Positions 62,010 through 64,000 of a DNA stretch of 64,000 nucleotides are shown here, one piece after another. Below the pieces are notes generated by a model. That model did no database searches and was not told the DNA's origin. It worked only from the letters and a program-made list of their open reading frames with translations. Position numbers and translations under genes: made by a program. The DNA comes from an uncultured Bacteroidota bacterium (GTDB lineage: Bacteria > Bacteroidota > Bacteroidia > Flavobacteriales > Flavobacteriaceae), in NCBI GenBank assembly GCA_902620455.1, contig CACNIG010000001.1, positions 62,001-126,000 of the forward strand, written 5' to 3'. The stretch's first letter is position 1; each line of letters starts with the position of its first letter.

Positions 62010-62500
62010 ATATTTTAAAAATATTAGTCTTTCTCTTATTTACTTCATTTTATAAGCCAAGTGAAAGGTGCTCTAACATTTACCTAATTAGACATGCTGA
62101 GAAAGTAAGGACTGATAAATCAGATCGTGATCCAGATCTTAACAAGAATGGTTTTTTAAGGGCTATAAATTGGAAAAATTATTTTAGTGATAAAAATATT
62201 TCTAGAATATACTCCACAAATTATAAGAGGACAATAAAAACAGTCGAACCTCTTGCAGAAAATAATAGCTTGGAAATAATTTTATACTCTTCCGATGATA
62301 TAATATATGAAGCTTTTTTAAAATCAAGTATTGGGAAAAACACACTTGTTGTTGGCCATAGTAATACTATTCCTGGTTTTGTAAATAATCTTATTGATGA
62401 AGATTATTATGATCAAATTGATGACTTGAATAATTCTAATCTTTATATTGTTTCTCTCTGTGATTCAGGTATGATCCACAAATTAATAACTGTAGATTAA
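62006..62500 (+). CDS. Histidine phosphatase family protein, probably exported
   Basis: This 164-residue protein carries the phosphoglycerate-mutase-like active site RHAEK (IYLIRHAEKVRT), with the second His in VVGHSNTIPGFV. About 20 N-terminal residues (NILKILVFLLFTSFY) look like a signal peptide or anchor, so it probably acts outside the cytoplasm. The start TTG overlaps the upstream stop as TTGA, and its TAA is followed at once by the next ATG. Confidence 0.87.
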   Translation: MNILKILVFLLFTSFYKPSERCSNIYLIRHAEKVRTDKSDRDPDLNKNGFLRAINWKNYFSDKNISRIYSTNYKRTIKTVEPLAENNSLEIILYSSDDIIYEAFLKSSIGKNTLVVGHSNTIPGFVNNLIDEDYYDQIDDLNNSNLYIVSLCDSGMIHKLITVD

Positions 62501-63109
62501 ATGGAGTCACCTATTAAGGTATTTAGTAATTGGGCTTTAAATGGAAAAGATGAAGGTATGGAGAAAAACCATTCTGCATCTGTTGAGAACATGATTCAAT
62601 ATTCAACTAAAGGAATCGATAAATATAAATTTATAGATGCTGGCTGTGGGAATGGTTGGGTTGTTCGAAAAGTTTCTTCTGATAAAAAGTGTATCAACGC
62701 AATTGGTGTTGATGGATCAATACACATGATAGAAAAGGCAAAAATGTTAGATGATAAAAATCAATACTTCTGCTCTGACCTGTTAAGATGGATCCCTAAG
62801 CAAAAAGTAGATATCGTTCATTCAATGGAGGTTTTCTATTATTTTGAAAAACCTGAAATTCTCATAGGTCATATTCATGATAATTGGTTAGATAATGGTG
62901 GTCGCTTAATTATGGGTATTGATCATTATTTAGAAAATAAACCGTCACACAGTTGGAAAGATGATATATCAATAAGTACTATGCAATTACTTTCTAAAAA
63001 CACATGGTTAAACTTTTACAAATCAGCAGGGTTTAGTAATGTAGAATATTGGTATTTCGGAAAAAAAGGTAAGTGGAATGGAACACTAATCATTACTGGA
63101 GTGAAGTAA
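62501..63109 (+). CDS. Class I SAM-dependent methyltransferase
   Basis: This 202-residue cytosolic enzyme has SAM motif I in FIDAGCGNGWVVRKV, acidic motif II in AIGVDGSIHMIEKA and a post-motif CSDLLRWIPKQKVDIVHSMEVFYYF. Substrate unknown. It starts immediately after the phosphatase stop and its 3' end overlaps the convergent FMN reductase gene by 24 bases. Confidence 0.9.
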   Translation: MESPIKVFSNWALNGKDEGMEKNHSASVENMIQYSTKGIDKYKFIDAGCGNGWVVRKVSSDKKCINAIGVDGSIHMIEKAKMLDDKNQYFCSDLLRWIPKQKVDIVHSMEVFYYFEKPEILIGHIHDNWLDNGGRLIMGIDHYLENKPSHSWKDDISISTMQLLSKNTWLNFYKSAGFSNVEYWYFGKKGKWNGTLIITGVK

Positions 63110-63646
63110 GTTATCAACTTGACTTGAGAATATACTTATCTGTTTATCTAACTCTTCGCTTAGTTTTTTGTTAATAATTCCATCGGTATCGGAAAAGTTT
63201 TCATTAAAGTTTGGAAGTGAAAAATGAGGAATTTCCTGTTTACTTTGTCTAGAAAAACGAGATAAGGCTGTTTGAAGCACTGTTTTGCCAGCATTTTGTC
63301 CATCACTGGTTGATAATAGTATTAAAGGCTTGTTACTCCATACTGTTGTTTCAATTACAGAAATCCAGTCATATATATTTTTAAATGCCGAGGTATAAGA
63401 ACCATTGTGTTCAGCAAGTGAAATTATTATTCCTATACTTTCATTGACCAATTTTTTAAACTCATGTGCTTTATCTGGAATACCTATCTCTTGTTCTCTA
63501 TCTTCACTATAAATAGGCATTTCGAATTCGTTTAAATCAATGAGAATAGCCTCTTTTGGAGCCATTTTATTGGCAACATAAGAGGCTAGTTTTTTGTTTC
63601 TTGAATTTTTTGAGGAAGAAGCCCCAAATGCAAGTAACTTATTCAT
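63086..63646 (-). CDS. NADPH-dependent FMN reductase family protein
   Basis: This is a 186-residue flavodoxin-like NAD(P)H oxidoreductase. It has the FMN phosphate-binding segment GASSSKNSRNKKLASYV and the LAEHNGSYTSAFKNIYDWIS region of the family. It is the third gene of a tight minus-strand set, YceI, CDGSH, then this gene; its ATG overlaps the CDGSH stop as TAATG. The set suggests redox or iron-sulfur stress work. Confidence 0.88.
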   Translation of the reverse strand: MNKLLAFGASSSKNSRNKKLASYVANKMAPKEAILIDLNEFEMPIYSEDREQEIGIPDKAHEFKKLVNESIGIIISLAEHNGSYTSAFKNIYDWISVIETTVWSNKPLILLSTSDGQNAGKTVLQTALSRFSRQSKQEIPHFSLPNFNENFSDTDGIINKKLSEELDKQISIFSSQVDNLLHSSND

Positions 63647-63729
63647 TATTGGCTGCTATGAGAACCATCACAAAACCCTTCTGGGTCTTGCGTGTTTCCA
63701 CATCCACATCTTGGTCTATTAGGATTCAT
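63646..63729 (-). CDS. Minimal CDGSH iron-sulfur protein (27 residues)
   Basis: This complete 28-codon frame starts ATG 63729, begins MNPNRPRCGCGN and ends EGFCDGSHSSQ. The CxC...CDGSH set gives the three Cys and one His that hold a 2Fe-2S cluster in mitoNEET-type proteins. It is shorter than any CDGSH protein I know, which are usually 60 residues or more. It is one base after the YceI stop and overlaps the FMN reductase start (TAATG), so coupled translation is likely. Such a short gene is easily missed. Confidence 0.75.
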   Translation of the reverse strand: MNPNRPRCGCGNTQDPEGFCDGSHSSQ

Positions 63730-63730
63730 A

Positions 63731-64000
63731 TTATGAAGTTTTAAGATTAATTTCTAACTCAATATCATCGTAAATGAGTTTGTCACCAAGATTCTCAAAA
63801 AATGTTCCTGATCTAAACTTCACATTATACTTTGATCTATCAAAAACAAGATTGGCTGTCCACCCATCCTCAGTATTTGCCATTTCAAATAAAACAGGGT
63901 GTGAAATGTCTTTTATAGTTAAAAAACCGTTCACCATCCATTTTCCATCCGATATAAGCTCAGAACTTGAAATATAGAGATGAGCTGAAGGAAAGGATTC
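63731..64000 (-). CDS. YceI family protein (5' end outside window)
   Basis: The visible 89 residues are the C-terminal part of a YceI/lipocalin-like protein: FPSAHLYISSSELISDGKW, GFLTIKDISHPVLFEM, LVFDRSKYNVKFRSG and a final DDIELEINLK. The frame is open to the right window edge, so the start is missing. YceI proteins bind isoprenoid or other lipids and are often tied to stress. It leads the tight YceI-CDGSH-FMN reductase set. Confidence 0.85.
   Translation of the reverse strand, partial: ESFPSAHLYISSSELISDGKWMVNGFLTIKDISHPVLFEMANTEDGWTANLVFDRSKYNVKFRSGTFFENLGDKLIYDDIELEINLKTS

Overview
The window is a gene-dense, AT-rich stretch (by eye roughly one third G+C) of a bacterial chromosome. It almost certainly comes from the Bacteroidota, most likely a marine flavobacterium with a small genome. 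The signs are: starts without Shine-Dalgarno motifs and frequent GTG/TTG starts; promoter boxes of the Bacteroidota TAnnTTTG type; three TonB-dependent receptors; a short epsilon subunit next to atpD, apart from the other ATP synthase genes; a DUF4270 lipoprotein; and gene orders typical of flavobacteria (mutY-ssb-gldE, recO-receptor-ileS-dksA-like-lspA, yceD-rpmF-fabH-accB-accC beside pdxA/ribE). Gaps are short and several convergent genes overlap. I found no tRNA, rRNA, CRISPR array, insertion sequence or prophage.

Layout. 1-3.5 kb: an operon of an active and an inactive-looking M16 peptidase. 3.5-7.2 kb (minus): mutY, ssb, gldE and an EamA permease. 7.2-9.8 kb: HU, a 29-residue basic protein, RNase G with a hairpin-rich leader, and recX. 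9.8-11.6 kb (minus): atpD-atpC. 11.8-25.4 kb: a lipid and acyl-CoA catabolism island. It holds a large acyl-CoA dehydrogenase; a minus-strand operon SDR, MaoC hydratase, ACAD10/11-type dehydrogenase, ACAD10/11-type kinase; a divergent fatty acyl-CoA ligase; a TonB receptor with hydrophobic inserts; an HMG-CoA synthase family enzyme; and etfB-etfA. 25.5-30 kb: DUF4270 lipoprotein, half-length glycogen-synthase-like protein, panC and a flippase-like membrane protein. 30-39 kb: gdhA, recO, a TonB receptor, ileS, a DksA-like protein and lspA. 39-45 kb: 5-formyl-THF cyclo-ligase, uvrC, a DUF3108 protein, an M23 peptidase and pgi. 45-50.4 kb: a third TonB receptor, then recJ, rsmI and a small unknown (minus). 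50.4-58.3 kb: tdk-asd, the fatty-acid/L32 operon, pdxA, ribE and a 2-oxoglutarate oxygenase. 58.3-64 kb: a class-A-beta-lactamase-like lipoprotein, a secreted protein of unknown function, a Tat-exported TIM-barrel protein, a membrane protein, a histidine phosphatase, a methyltransferase, and a minus-strand set of YceI (cut by the window end), a 27-residue CDGSH protein and an FMN reductase.

How the genes fit together. The most suggestive system is the 11.8-25.4 kb island. Its separate kinase and dehydrogenase match the two parts of ACAD10/11 proteins, which activate 4-hydroxyacyl-CoAs by phosphorylation followed by elimination. With the ligase, hydratase, SDR and ETF this gives a plausible route for gamma-hydroxylated fatty acids. 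Other points to check are an IleRS with a GIHH version of the HIGH motif, a very small CDGSH gene, two hairpins in the rng leader, the apparent local absence of gldD and panD, and several places where terminators, promoters and stop codons share the same bases.
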